A DNA stretch of 64,000 nt, taken from NCBI GenBank assembly GCA_017625775.1, contig JAGAKE010000019.1, forward strand, positions 1 to 64,000, written 5' to 3'. Below, piece after piece: positions 26,157 through 35,718 of this stretch. Numbering within the stretch: the first letter of the stretch is position 1; each line of letters begins with the position of its first letter. Below the pieces are notes generated by a model that made no database searches, was not told the origin of the DNA, and saw only the letters and a program-made list of their open reading frames with translations. Source of the stretch: Fibrobacteraceae bacterium. Its GTDB lineage: Bacteria > Fibrobacterota > Fibrobacteria > Fibrobacterales > Fibrobacteraceae. The translations under genes were made by a program, and so were the position numbers.

Positions 26157-28052
26157 ATGTCGATTGCTTGGTATATTCAACGTTTTAGAACATTTTCCAT
26201 TCCTGAAATTCTTTTTCGTTTTCATCAACGAGCCAGAACTCATATTTTAGATAAACAGATTTATAAGCGTTCTTCTAAATCAAATTATTCTTTGCCGGAA
26301 TCTTCGATCATTCAAAATAAAAACGCCTCTTTTCTTTACCCTATTTTTGAAAAAAATATTGATATATTCAAGCCCATTGATTGGCATTTAGATATTCAAA
26401 GTGAAAAAAGATTTCCTCGGAAGTTTTCTCATCAAATTAATATTCGATCCGATGAGTACGGAAGTGCTAAACATGTTTGGGAAATCAATCGACTGCTATT
26501 CCTAACTTATATTGCCTTACAATATAAAGAAACTAATGATTCTGACTTTTTAGATCTTTTTGTTTTTCATGTTACTAGTTGGGTTCAAGAAAACCCGTAT
26601 TTAGAAGGAGTAAATTGGTATAGTAATATCGAAATTAATATTCGTCTTATCAATTTCTACTTCTGCTATCAAATTTTAAACGCCGATCTCTTACGCCAAA
26701 CCAACTCTAAATTCAGTGAATTTTATGAAAAAATTTGGCAGCCCTGCATTGAAAAACACGCAGAGTTTTCTTTCAAGCATCCATCACTTTTTTCATCTGC
26801 CAACAACCATCTTATCTCAGAATACGCCGGTTTATTTGTGGCTGCTTGCGCCTTTGACATAAAGCAAAAAGAAAAAAAAATAATTTATGCAAAAAAAGGA
26901 TTAGAAAGAGAAATAATTAAACAGAATTCCCTTGAAGGCGTAAACCGCGAAGAAGCCGCAGAATACATTCAATTCATCAATGATTTTTTCCTGATTGCCG
27001 CTATTGTTGGGCAAAATACAAATCACAATTTTTCAGAAAATTACTTTAAACAACTACACAAAATCGCTCACTATTTAAACCAAATATTAGATCAAAATGG
27101 AAATTATCCCATGTATGGTGATGGCGATGATGGTTTTGTTTTATTGCCCGATGCACACAAACATTATAACAATTTCTTATCTCAACTATCTTCCTTCGCC
27201 GTTCTTTTTAAAGATGCTTCACTAAAACGAGAAAATGCTATTTGGGATAACAAAAACGAACTTCTTTTTGGTGAAAAAGGGAACGTTATATTTAATTCCT
27301 TAGAAAGTTTAGGCACTCCAAATCGTTCTTCATTTTTTGAAAAAAGCGGCCACTTTATTTTCCGAAAAAAATTTGATAATAAAGAAACGTACTTACACTT
27401 TGATGCGGCTCCATTAGGTTTTTTAAGTATTGCCGCTCACGGTCACGCAGATGCTCTAAGTTTTATTTTACACGTGGAAGGAGTTCCTTTTTTAATAGAT
27501 TCAGGAACGTTTACTTACCACACCCACAAAGAATGGCGAAAATATTTTGTGGGAACCTTGGCTCATAATACCATTAGAATTAACAAAAAAGACCAAGCAA
27601 CTCTTGCGGGGCCTACCATGTGGCTAAATCATTATGATTGCCAAATAACAAGCGTTGGAGAAAATTTTGTGGAGGCTTCGCATAACGGCTACAAATCAGA
27701 AGGCGTCTCTCATACAAGGAAAATTGAATTTCACCCTGAAGAAGATTCTTTCACTATCACGGATTCTTTAAAAAGTAAAAAGCCGTTTTTAGCTGAAATA
27801 CCTTTTCATTTACATCCTAAAATTATGGTTCACACTATAGGGGCTAGTTTTTTACTTAAATCTGAAAATTCACGTTCTGTACAAATTTTCACAGATGCTA
27901 ATTTAAATTACGAAATCAAAGAAGGCGAAATAAATCCTATAACAGGCTGGTATTCCGAACACTTTGGCGAAAAGTTCAAGTCAAAAACTTTATATGCAAA
28001 AAAGACTTGTTCCGGGAATGAAACATTTGTAACAAAGATAAAAATACAATAA
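26157..28052 (+). CDS. Heparinase II/III-like polysaccharide lyase family protein
   Basis: 631 aa with no obvious signal peptide (charged N-terminus SIAWYIQRFRTF). An alpha/alpha toroid forms the first half, with SSANNHLISEYAG and GVNREEAAEYIQF typical of the family's catalytic cleft. A beta-sandwich domain starts near 400, with the heparinase II/III signature AAPLGFLSIAAHGHADALSF and FLIDSGTFTYH, including the metal-binding His residues. Members cleave or bind acidic polysaccharides such as alginate, heparin or uronic-acid-containing polymers, and several lie in exopolysaccharide loci. Here the neighbours make uronic-acid precursors, which fits. Enzymatic activity is not proven. Confidence 0.87.
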   Translation: MSIAWYIQRFRTFSIPEILFRFHQRARTHILDKQIYKRSSKSNYSLPESSIIQNKNASFLYPIFEKNIDIFKPIDWHLDIQSEKRFPRKFSHQINIRSDEYGSAKHVWEINRLLFLTYIALQYKETNDSDFLDLFVFHVTSWVQENPYLEGVNWYSNIEINIRLINFYFCYQILNADLLRQTNSKFSEFYEKIWQPCIEKHAEFSFKHPSLFSSANNHLISEYAGLFVAACAFDIKQKEKKIIYAKKGLEREIIKQNSLEGVNREEAAEYIQFINDFFLIAAIVGQNTNHNFSENYFKQLHKIAHYLNQILDQNGNYPMYGDGDDGFVLLPDAHKHYNNFLSQLSSFAVLFKDASLKRENAIWDNKNELLFGEKGNVIFNSLESLGTPNRSSFFEKSGHFIFRKKFDNKETYLHFDAAPLGFLSIAAHGHADALSFILHVEGVPFLIDSGTFTYHTHKEWRKYFVGTLAHNTIRINKKDQATLAGPTMWLNHYDCQITSVGENFVEASHNGYKSEGVSHTRKIEFHPEEDSFTITDSLKSKKPFLAEIPFHLHPKIMVHTIGASFLLKSENSRSVQIFTDANLNYEIKEGEINPITGWYSEHFGEKFKSKTLYAKKTCSGNETFVTKIKIQ

Positions 28053-28076
28053 TTCAATATTTACTAGATTGTTCCT

Positions 28077-29132
28077 ATGCTTGAAAAAGTTTGTCATATT
28101 GGCCCAGGATTTGCCGTGCAAGGCGGAATCAGTTCTGTTCTCGTAAGCTACAAGAAATTGTTTAATTTATCTAAAACCAATTTCATCAGCAGTTATAACG
28201 GTTCATTTTTAAAATCAATTCCCTTATTGCTAAAAACATGTTTTAAAATTTTATTTAAAAAAAATCATAATTTTGAAATTTTTCAAATACACACTTCTAC
28301 CTACGGAAGTTTTTTTCGAAAATTTATTATCAGTTTATGTTTGAGAGTAAAAAAAGAAAAATATGTAGCGCACATTCATGGAAGTATTTTTAAAAAATTT
28401 TGTTCATCTTCGCCAAAGCTCATTCAATTTTTTATTCGTTCTTATTTAAAAAAAGCAGAAGTCATTATATGCATTACTCCAGACATGCAGGAATTTTTAG
28501 ATAACTTTATAGGGAAAGACACCTGTAAATTTTCTATTATACCCAACCCATGCGAAAACATTGCAGAAAACCCTATTGATTTAGCACAACACACCCTTCC
28601 AGTAAAAATTGTTTTTTCCGGAAGATATGGAAAAAGAAAGGGCGTTTACGATTTAATCGAAGCTTTTGATAAAACAGATTTTGATTTTCCTACGGAGTTA
28701 TATCTTTTTGGAGATGGTGAAACCGAAAAAGTAAGGCAAACTGTAGCAATAAAATCTAAAGCAAATCTAATTCATGTTTCTGATTGGTTAACCCATAAGG
28801 AATATTTAGACAACTTAATTCAATATGATATTTTAGCACTACCTTCTTACGCAGAAACATTTGGAATGAGTCTTGTTGAAGCGATGGGAAACGGGATTCC
28901 TGTAATTTCAACTTTTTCTGGCGGAGTCCCTTACGTTGTTGAAAATAATACCACAGGATTTCTCAACGCCCCTGGTGATATTGAAGCTCTTTCAAAATCT
29001 ATTAAAAAGTTAGTGAATAATAAAGATTTACGAATAGCAATGGGAAAATCTGCTTGGGAACACACCAAAAGTCATTTTTCCGGCCCAGTGATACTAAAAA
29101 AATTAAATACTCTATACCAGGAATTATTATGA
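28077..29132 (+). CDS. GT4 family glycosyltransferase
   Basis: 351 aa. N-terminal domain starts CHIGPGFAVQGGISSVL; the donor domain has IVFSGRYGKRKGVYDLIEAF and the E-x7-E region AETFGMSLVEAMGNGIPVI, with GGVPYVV for nucleotide-sugar binding. It is a retaining GT-B enzyme working at the inner face of the membrane. Its stop overlaps the start of the next gene (ATGA), so both are translated together. The sugar transferred is unknown. Confidence 0.9.
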   Translation: MLEKVCHIGPGFAVQGGISSVLVSYKKLFNLSKTNFISSYNGSFLKSIPLLLKTCFKILFKKNHNFEIFQIHTSTYGSFFRKFIISLCLRVKKEKYVAHIHGSIFKKFCSSSPKLIQFFIRSYLKKAEVIICITPDMQEFLDNFIGKDTCKFSIIPNPCENIAENPIDLAQHTLPVKIVFSGRYGKRKGVYDLIEAFDKTDFDFPTELYLFGDGETEKVRQTVAIKSKANLIHVSDWLTHKEYLDNLIQYDILALPSYAETFGMSLVEAMGNGIPVISTFSGGVPYVVENNTTGFLNAPGDIEALSKSIKKLVNNKDLRIAMGKSAWEHTKSHFSGPVILKKLNTLYQELL

Positions 29133-30238
29133 AAAGAACTTTTAAAATTTTATTTTGGAATGTGACACGAATATTCTTTTCACTTTTTTTCCGCTTAAAC
29201 AAAAATCAAATTTATTTTAGCTCTTATAATGGTCTAAAATACGCTTGCAATCCAAGAAGTATTTCTGAAAAAATTCATGAATTAGATCCAAATAAAAAAA
29301 TTATTTGGTCGTTTAAAAATCCAGAATCCATAAACGTTCCTTCTTATATCACCAAAGTTAAAAAGAATTCTTTTGCAGATATAAAAGCTTTATGGACTTC
29401 TAAATTTTGGGTAATGAACGCCGGTTTTCTTGTTCCTCAAAAAAGAAAAAATCAGTTTTTTATGGACACCTGGCATGGAGACCGAGCTTTTAAGAATGTA
29501 GATAAATCAGCCGACGGGAAAACCTCTCTTGCTGATAGTTATAAATGTGTTGATGTTCTACTTTCTGGTTCAGATTACAATGATAATGTAGCGAAACGTG
29601 CTATGAAATTCAATGGGGAAATTCTTCATTCCGGATCTCCAAGAAATGATGTTTTCTTTGCAGATTTTACTTTAAAAAAAGAACAAATTCGACAAGAGTT
29701 AGGCATTTCTACATTTGATAAAATCTTAACCTACGCACCAACATTTCGAGAAAAAGATAAAGGCATGGAAGTTCTTGATTTTTCTTCTTTGATTGATGCG
29801 CTAGAAGCAAGAGATCAAAAGAAATGGGGCGTTCTTATTCGACAACACCATAAAGTCAAGATGCAAACCCAATGGAATAACGACAAAAGAATTATTGACG
29901 CCTCCTCGTACCCAGAAATGCAAGATATTTTGCTTATTTCTGATGTAGTTATTTCTGATTATTCTTCTCTTGTCGGTGATTTTATTTTATTAAGGCGCCC
30001 GATATTTCTATATGTACCCGATTTAGAGGAATATAAAGAAGGAAGAGGTTTATATTTTGATATTCAAAAGAGCCCTTTCATTTTCGCCACCAATACTTCG
30101 GATTTATTTCAGAAAATATTAGACACAAATGAAGCGGTCGCTAAACAGAACTGTGAAGATATTTTAAATTTTTATGGAAATGTCTGTGAAAAAGGAACAG
30201 CTTCAGAACAAGCCGCAAATTGGATTTTGAATAAATGA
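29129..30238 (+). CDS. TagB/TagF-like CDP-glycerol glycerophosphotransferase family protein
   Basis: 369 aa from the ATG at 29129, overlapping the previous stop; an upstream in-frame ATG at 29054 lies inside the previous gene. Family signatures are MDTWHGDRAFKN, GSPRNDVFF, TYAPTFREKD and SDYSSLVGDFILLRRPI. In Gram-positive teichoic-acid pathways these proteins add glycerol-phosphate from CDP-glycerol; in Gram-negatives related proteins build phosphodiester-linked capsules. TagD (32036-32431) in this locus could supply CDP-glycerol. The transferred group cannot be fixed from sequence. Confidence 0.85.
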   Translation: MKRTFKILFWNVTRIFFSLFFRLNKNQIYFSSYNGLKYACNPRSISEKIHELDPNKKIIWSFKNPESINVPSYITKVKKNSFADIKALWTSKFWVMNAGFLVPQKRKNQFFMDTWHGDRAFKNVDKSADGKTSLADSYKCVDVLLSGSDYNDNVAKRAMKFNGEILHSGSPRNDVFFADFTLKKEQIRQELGISTFDKILTYAPTFREKDKGMEVLDFSSLIDALEARDQKKWGVLIRQHHKVKMQTQWNNDKRIIDASSYPEMQDILLISDVVISDYSSLVGDFILLRRPIFLYVPDLEEYKEGRGLYFDIQKSPFIFATNTSDLFQKILDTNEAVAKQNCEDILNFYGNVCEKGTASEQAANWILNK

Positions 30239-30245
30239 GGGTCTG

Positions 30246-31247
30246 ATGGATTTTGTAATAATATGGGTAGATGGAAATGACCCAAAATGGCAACTGGAAA
30301 AATCAAAATATTCTGGGCAAGCAACATCAAAGGCCCAAAGCGATGGAAAAAGTCGTTATAGAGATTGGGAACTCTTAAGATATTGGTTTCGAGGAGTAGA
30401 GCAATTCGCTCCTTGGATAGATAAAGTTCATTTTGTTACCTGTGGACATTTTCCAGAATGGTTGAATTTAAATCATCCACAATTAAATTTTGTAAAACAT
30501 TCTGATTATATTCCCCAAAAATACTTACCGACATTTAATTCTCATACCATTGAACTTAATTTACATAGAATCAAAAATCTTTCTGAGGAGTTTGTTTATT
30601 TTAATGATGATATGTTTCTTGTTGGAAAAACCAAACCATCCGATTTTTTTCAACAGGGATTACCTTGTGAAGAAGCATTAATGCAATTCCTTGTTTTTAA
30701 AAAATTTAGCATGGTCAAATCCATTGATAATTATAATACGGCATTCATCAACAAAAACTTTAAAAAACATTCTTGTTTCAAAAAAAATCTTTTTAAATAT
30801 TTCAACGCTAAATACGGATTAAAATCAAATCTATATTCTTTGTACACTTTCTTTCATCCTTTATTTACAGGTTTCAAACATACTCATACAGCTCAGTCAT
30901 TTTTAAAATCAACTTTTGAAAAAGTTTGGGCAAAGGAATACGATTTTTTAGATCAAACATGCCAAAGCAAATTTAGAGGTTATGAAAATGTAAATCAATA
31001 CATTTTCCATCATTGGCAAATTGCCGAAGGAAATTTCGTTCCTTGCAGTTTCAAAAAAACAAGAGCTAGATATGATTTGAACATCATTGACTCTAAAACT
31101 GTAAGTGCTCAGGTCCTAAAAAAAGAAAAACAAATCATTTGCCTAAATGATGAAGAAAATCTTATTGAGCCTTATGAGATTATGAAGAATAATTTCATTC
31201 AAATGTTTAAAACCTTACTACCGATTAAATCAAATTTTGAAATTTAA
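30246..31247 (+). CDS. Stealth-family polysaccharide phosphotransferase
   Basis: 333 aa with the four conserved Stealth regions: CR1 FVIIWVDGNDPKW at the N-terminus, CR2 RDWELLRYWFRGVEQFAPWIDKV in the first quarter, CR3 FVYFNDDMFLVGK, and a late CR4 (HHWQIAEGN). The catalytic acidic cluster in NDDMF is present. Stealth proteins transfer sugar-1-phosphates (for example GlcNAc-1-P or mannose-1-P) to make phosphodiester-linked capsules. It fits the many phosphotransferase-type genes here. An 8-nt gap precedes it and the LicD gene follows after 3 nt. Confidence 0.9.
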   Translation: MDFVIIWVDGNDPKWQLEKSKYSGQATSKAQSDGKSRYRDWELLRYWFRGVEQFAPWIDKVHFVTCGHFPEWLNLNHPQLNFVKHSDYIPQKYLPTFNSHTIELNLHRIKNLSEEFVYFNDDMFLVGKTKPSDFFQQGLPCEEALMQFLVFKKFSMVKSIDNYNTAFINKNFKKHSCFKKNLFKYFNAKYGLKSNLYSLYTFFHPLFTGFKHTHTAQSFLKSTFEKVWAKEYDFLDQTCQSKFRGYENVNQYIFHHWQIAEGNFVPCSFKKTRARYDLNIIDSKTVSAQVLKKEKQIICLNDEENLIEPYEIMKNNFIQMFKTLLPIKSNFEI

Positions 31248-31250
31248 TAT

Positions 31251-32039
31251 ATGCGAGCATTAACTAAAGAAGAAATACGAACTAGACAATTAGCTATTTT
31301 AGATGCTTTTGTTGCTCACTGCAATGCAGAAAACTTACAGTATTATCTATGTGGCGGAACTCTTCTCGGAGCTATTCGACATAAAGGTTTTATTCCTTGG
31401 GATGACGACATTGATGTATTCATGCCACGACCAGATTTTGAAAAAATTCAAAATACAAAAATGCAATTCCCTTATGAAATCCACTTTTATAAAAATGGGA
31501 AAACTCATCAACCTTTTATAAAAATTGTAGATTCAAAAACATTTGCCCAAGAAAAGAATAGCAGGCAGCCAACTGCTTTATGGGTAGATGTATTTGCAAT
31601 AGACAGCCTTTTTGAAAATGATTTTTTAAATAAATGGCATTACCGAATTACAAAATTTTTTCGAAAAGGTGTTTATTATGGCTCAAGACCAAAAACTGGT
31701 TTGTTTGGAAAAATCTCCTTAAAAATTCTTAAGTTATTTAAAATTTCTCCAATCCGAGTTAATGACTTTTTTTCTTTTCTTATTGACAACATCTCAAAAA
31801 TAAGACCATACCAAAAAGGAAGATTTTTAGGCGGAATCAATTGGGGGTATGGTCCTCAAGAACGTATGAAACGAGAAGATTTGGAAAAATCTGTCATAGT
31901 AGAATTTGAGGGTAAATATTACAACGCTCCTATTGGCTACGAAAAATATTTACAAAATCTTTACGGCGACTTTATGAAGCTTCCTCCTGAAGAAAAAAGA
32001 AAATCTCATGGTCTTCTTGTATGGGAAAATGAAAACTAA
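31251..32039 (+). CDS. LicD-family phosphotransferase
   Basis: 262 aa, cytoplasmic. The LicD/FKTN signature is clear: YLCGGTLLGAIRHKG followed by FIPWDDDIDVFM with the nucleotidyltransferase-like Asp pair. LicD proteins attach phosphocholine or other phosphate-linked groups to surface glycans, using a CDP-linked donor. No choline-kinase or CDP-choline gene is nearby, so another CDP-donor such as CDP-glycerol from the adjacent TagD is possible. Its last four bases overlap the 3' end of the converging tagD-like gene. Confidence 0.9.
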   Translation: MRALTKEEIRTRQLAILDAFVAHCNAENLQYYLCGGTLLGAIRHKGFIPWDDDIDVFMPRPDFEKIQNTKMQFPYEIHFYKNGKTHQPFIKIVDSKTFAQEKNSRQPTALWVDVFAIDSLFENDFLNKWHYRITKFFRKGVYYGSRPKTGLFGKISLKILKLFKISPIRVNDFFSFLIDNISKIRPYQKGRFLGGINWGYGPQERMKREDLEKSVIVEFEGKYYNAPIGYEKYLQNLYGDFMKLPPEEKRKSHGLLVWENEN

Positions 32040-32431
32040 TGTTTAAGGCTTGCTTTAATTTCGCTAGAACTCACTCCATTTGTTCTTGGCAAATACACAA
32101 CATCACAAACATCTTTTAAGAAATCAAATTTTCCTTTCCAATCATCACCCATTATAAAAACATCACACTGCTCTCGTAAAATATCTTCTCTTTTCTGTTC
32201 CCAGGAATCTTCTCGTATAACTTTAGTAACCATTCGTAAGGCAGCAACAATATCACGCCTATTTTCAAACGGAATAGCACAAGACTTTCCCTTTAACCGG
32301 TTAAATTCATCAGAGGATACAGCAACAATAACCTCATCTGCAATATTCGCTATCCGCTCAAGAAGCCTTAAATGACCAATATGAAAAAGATCGAATGTTC
32401 CATACGTAATAGCTCTTTGATATTTTTTCAT
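32036..32431 (-). CDS. tagD: Glycerol-3-phosphate cytidylyltransferase, TagD-like
   Basis: 131-aa soluble enzyme that makes CDP-glycerol from CTP and sn-glycerol 3-phosphate. The HxGH catalytic motif is His17-Ile-Gly-His20 in GTFDLFHIGH. The later RTNGVSSSEIKA corresponds to the R-x-x-G-(I/V)-S-(T/S) nucleotide-binding signature. Length and motifs match TagD/Gct; ethanolamine-phosphate or FAD-synthase relatives are less likely. It ends the leftward half of the locus, overlapping the Wzy-like gene's stop by 4 nt, and converges on licD. Confidence 0.9.
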   Translation of the reverse strand: MKKYQRAITYGTFDLFHIGHLRLLERIANIADEVIVAVSSDEFNRLKGKSCAIPFENRRDIVAALRMVTKVIREDSWEQKREDILREQCDVFIMGDDWKGKFDFLKDVCDVVYLPRTNGVSSSEIKASLKH

Positions 32432-33696
32432 ACAGTCCCCTCCTTATCATTTTCTAATTGATTTACTTTTCTTATTTCTTTCAAGTTCTTATCTTCATCA
32501 GTTTGAAGATACAAAGCAGCCATAAAAAATGCACTAATAATGGAGAAGTTTGAAATCATAGAATCGCTAATGAAAAAGCAAACTATATTGAAAAGAACCC
32601 ACACACAAACTACTAATCGAGCATTTCTGTTCTTAGAAAATCGGTTCACCATCACAAAAAATAATAAAACCAAAAATCCCGTATAAAAGAAGGTTCCTAG
32701 CAATCCTGTTTGGCCGATAATTGAAGAGAATCCAGAATCAGCATACACACTTTCATTTTCTTCAGCCCATAAAAAGAATTGATAATAATCTGAGAAAATC
32801 GGAGAATCATAACGATACGCATTCCATGTTCCAATAGTACACCAACCACTACCTAATGGAAAATACCTAATAGCTAATAAAACGGCGACAATGTAAAAAG
32901 TAGCTCTAATAGAATCTTCATCTGTATAGTAAATAATTTTCTGGAAAGAAATCATACCGGCGATTGCTCCAACAACAACAACCAACGGTATCAAAAGTTT
33001 ATAATTCAACGAATCTTTTCGAAAAAGAAAAGAAAGTGTAAAAAACAATAATAAAAATAAATAGCCTCTATCTCGCGCAGACAACAAACAAAGAAGACAT
33101 AGTAAAAAAATGAAAATTTTTCTTTCCTTTGACAAAATCAAAAAAGTAAATGCGATAACCGTTACAAAATAAGTTCCGTGATAATATATAAACTCATATG
33201 GAGGGAATAATCTGTTTGATATGTCGTGCGATGTTAACCCAATTCCATAAGATTGCTCTACCACCCAAAATACAGCCGTAATCACTGTCAAAATCTTAAA
33301 AAATAAAATTGTCGGTTTCAGCCATTCTTTTACTTCCTTTTTAGGTGTATCATGAAAAAAGATAATCGTTCCATAAAATGCTAATACAAATGAGCTATAA
33401 TTAACTACATCCATAATTTGGGCATACAACCTCATAGATTCATCGGATAAAAAACAACTAATAGTTCCGCAAACCACAAAACAACCAAAAAAAGCAAACA
33501 TCCACTTTTCTAACGTATTGAACTTAAAATCTGAACGATTGTGAAAAATTTTTAAAGCGCAACCAAATAAAACAACCATTAACAATATTTTAGGAGGCAT
33601 GTTTACAACTTCTCCACCAAACCCCAAAGCACTTTGTAAAGCACGCACTTTTCCAAAAACGAGAATAATGGAGAGAAAGAGAAACAAATATTTCAT
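32428..33696 (-). CDS. Wzy/O-antigen ligase-like membrane protein
   Basis: 422 aa with about 11 predicted membrane segments and a larger periplasmic loop in the second half (about residues 270-335), the topology of Wzy polymerases and WaaL ligases. Sequence is poorly conserved in this family and I cannot separate polymerase from ligase. As the only such protein in the locus it is the best candidate for joining repeat units in the periplasm. The N-terminus starts in a hydrophobic segment, and about 70 nt of AT-rich sequence separates it from the divergent endonuclease-like gene. Confidence 0.7.
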   Translation of the reverse strand: MKYLFLFLSIILVFGKVRALQSALGFGGEVVNMPPKILLMVVLFGCALKIFHNRSDFKFNTLEKWMFAFFGCFVVCGTISCFLSDESMRLYAQIMDVVNYSSFVLAFYGTIIFFHDTPKKEVKEWLKPTILFFKILTVITAVFWVVEQSYGIGLTSHDISNRLFPPYEFIYYHGTYFVTVIAFTFLILSKERKIFIFLLCLLCLLSARDRGYLFLLLFFTLSFLFRKDSLNYKLLIPLVVVVGAIAGMISFQKIIYYTDEDSIRATFYIVAVLLAIRYFPLGSGWCTIGTWNAYRYDSPIFSDYYQFFLWAEENESVYADSGFSSIIGQTGLLGTFFYTGFLVLLFFVMVNRFSKNRNARLVVCVWVLFNIVCFFISDSMISNFSIISAFFMAALYLQTDEDKNLKEIRKVNQLENDKEGTV

Positions 33697-33766
33697 ACGC
33701 GAACAAAAATAAAAAAACTAAACTATTGCAATTGGTTTTACTTTTAACTATTTCTAATATTTTAGC
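33697..33766. promoter_or_regulatory. Divergent promoter region
   Basis: The 70-nt gap between the leftward polymerase-like gene and the rightward phosphatase-like gene. On the plus strand TTGGTT and TAATAT are spaced 17 bp apart shortly before the ATG at 33767, a plausible promoter for that gene. Confidence 0.35.
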
Positions 33767-34627
33767 ATGATTTTTAAAAAGTTTGTATTTTTTTCGTTTT
33801 TTTTATTAGCATTAGCAAAAACCTTTGCAGAGCCTATTCGCATAGCAACTTGGAATATTCGTTGTATAGATCAAAAAGATTCACTAAATGGCGATACCTG
33901 GTTAAAAAGAGCTCCTGAAATTTCATTATTAACTCATTTTCATCATTTTGAAATTATTGGCATGCAAGAAGTTGATTCGATTCAACAAATGATGCTATCT
34001 AATTTACTACCAGAATACAAATGGATATCTGGAGAACACCATGGAAATCCTATCGCTTATCTTCCTTCTCGTTTTGAAGTTGTAAATCAAGGAACATTTT
34101 GGTATTCTAAAGATGGACAGTCAAATACTAAGGGATGGGATGCAAGGCACCCTCGTTTTTGTAATTGGGCTCATTTTTTAGAAAAAAACACAAAGAAAGA
34201 ATTTTTTATTTTCAATTCCCACTGGGATCACAAAGGAGATACGGCGCGAATAGAAAGTGCAAAATTAGCTCTCAACAAAATTCCAGATATTGTGAAAAAT
34301 AAAACTTTCTTTTTCATTGGAGATTTTAACTCAAAACCAAACAGAAAGGCCTTGAAACTTTTAGAAAAAGGAGGTTTATTTGATGCTAGAACAAAGGCAA
34401 AGTATGTATATGCTCCCAAACCCTCATTCAATCATTATAAAGAAAATAATCCGGAGGATAACAATTTAGATTACATTTATTTTCTCGGAAATGTAAATAT
34501 CATTCGATTTGGAATTCTAGATAATACCTACAGAGACGAAAACCGCCTTCGCTTTCCTTCCGATCACTTTCCGCTAATGATTGACTTCGAATTTAAAAAT
34601 CAAATAATCGATTCTATTACAAATTAA
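33767..34627 (+). CDS. Exported endonuclease/exonuclease/phosphatase-family protein
   Basis: 286 aa with a signal peptide (cleavage near KTFA-EP). EEP fold markers are all seen: RIATWNIRC, GMQEVDS (catalytic Glu), FNSHWDH, IGDFNSKPN and PSDHFPL. Such enzymes cleave phosphodiesters in nucleic acids, sphingomyelin or inositol phosphates. Export and its place inside a phosphodiester-polysaccharide locus raise the idea that it trims a surface phosphodiester, but a nuclease role is equally likely. Its stop overlaps the 3' end of the converging acyltransferase gene by 4 nt. Confidence 0.85.
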   Translation: MIFKKFVFFSFFLLALAKTFAEPIRIATWNIRCIDQKDSLNGDTWLKRAPEISLLTHFHHFEIIGMQEVDSIQQMMLSNLLPEYKWISGEHHGNPIAYLPSRFEVVNQGTFWYSKDGQSNTKGWDARHPRFCNWAHFLEKNTKKEFFIFNSHWDHKGDTARIESAKLALNKIPDIVKNKTFFFIGDFNSKPNRKALKLLEKGGLFDARTKAKYVYAPKPSFNHYKENNPEDNNLDYIYFLGNVNIIRFGILDNTYRDENRLRFPSDHFPLMIDFEFKNQIIDSITN

Positions 34628-35718
34628 GATTTTACTGTAACAGACTCTGAGGACTTTTTTAAACTATTTAAAAGTTTTTGATTTATGCGGTTCATTATAA
34701 AAGCAATTAATGTTGCTATAGCTACTGTGCTTAATGCCACTCCAATTCGAGAATCCCAATGCAAACAATACACTGAATTTTTCCATGGAGGATTTATTGT
34801 AGAATTATTTAAGAAGAGAATAACTAAATGATGTGCTATATATAATTCATAAGAAACTTTACCCCAAAAAGCAAGTAATGAACTCTTAATATGGAATTTG
34901 TAAAGAAGAGTTATAATAAACAAAACAAAAAATGCGCATGAAATTTGGTGTGTAAAAAATTTTAACAAGCCTCTGGCTTGGTAATCCACTATTACTCCGT
35001 TAATAAATAGCAATAGCATTAAAATACTTAATATGAAATGTTTCTTTCTAATGATCGCATATATCTTTGAATAATATTGGGCAAAAAGAATACCTAACAG
35101 AAACAAGGATGTAGTTCCATACCATGAAATAGAACGTCCAAAATGTCTGCATAACATACAATAAATTGCTATTCCTAATGCCGTTAAAAGAAAAGCTTTA
35201 AAAAATTTAAAATAGCGAAAGAAAATTCCAAAAAACACATAAAATAATACAATAGCTATCACATACCATGCAGATGTAATAAATAAGCTACGTTTCATCA
35301 TTGGCAAAAAAAAGCTTCGAAAAACCATATCTATAGTTGGAGTAAATCCAAGCCCAAATAAAGCAATTATGTAAAAAATATTCATTGTATAATAAGGAAC
35401 AATAACAGAAGGTAGTCGATTTCTAAAAAAACCTTTTAAATAACCGGGCTTTTTTTTCAGGGAAAGCATAAGTCCATATCCAGAGAAAAAAAAGAAAATG
35501 CCAACAAAAAGAAAACCATGCTTATAAAAAGGTATAACCCCTGTATGCGTAAGGATAACGCATACTGCTGCCGCCCCTCTTATCGTTATAGTATTTTTTA
35601 ACGATAAAGCATCTTCAAAAATTCCTTTTACCCCTGCAAATTCCAACTTGTGCAAAATAAGCAAAATCAACATCAAGAGTAAAATAAAAGAGGAGGCATT
35701 CATAACATTTACACTCAA
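34624..35718 (-). CDS. Acyltransferase 3 family membrane protein
   Basis: 364 aa with about ten membrane segments. The conserved N-terminal arrangement TIRGAAAVCVILTHTG (with the His of the active site) and GIFFFFSGYGLML, where family members usually have FFLSG, identify an OafA/WecH-type acyltransferase. These O-acetylate sugars of lipopolysaccharide or capsule, using acetyl-CoA across the membrane. Here it probably modifies the locus product. The acyl group and target position are unknown. Confidence 0.87.
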   Translation of the reverse strand: MSVNVMNASSFILLLMLILLILHKLEFAGVKGIFEDALSLKNTITIRGAAAVCVILTHTGVIPFYKHGFLFVGIFFFFSGYGLMLSLKKKPGYLKGFFRNRLPSVIVPYYTMNIFYIIALFGLGFTPTIDMVFRSFFLPMMKRSLFITSAWYVIAIVLFYVFFGIFFRYFKFFKAFLLTALGIAIYCMLCRHFGRSISWYGTTSLFLLGILFAQYYSKIYAIIRKKHFILSILMLLLFINGVIVDYQARGLLKFFTHQISCAFFVLFIITLLYKFHIKSSLLAFWGKVSYELYIAHHLVILFLNNSTINPPWKNSVYCLHWDSRIGVALSTVAIATLIAFIMNRINQKLLNSLKKSSESVTVKS

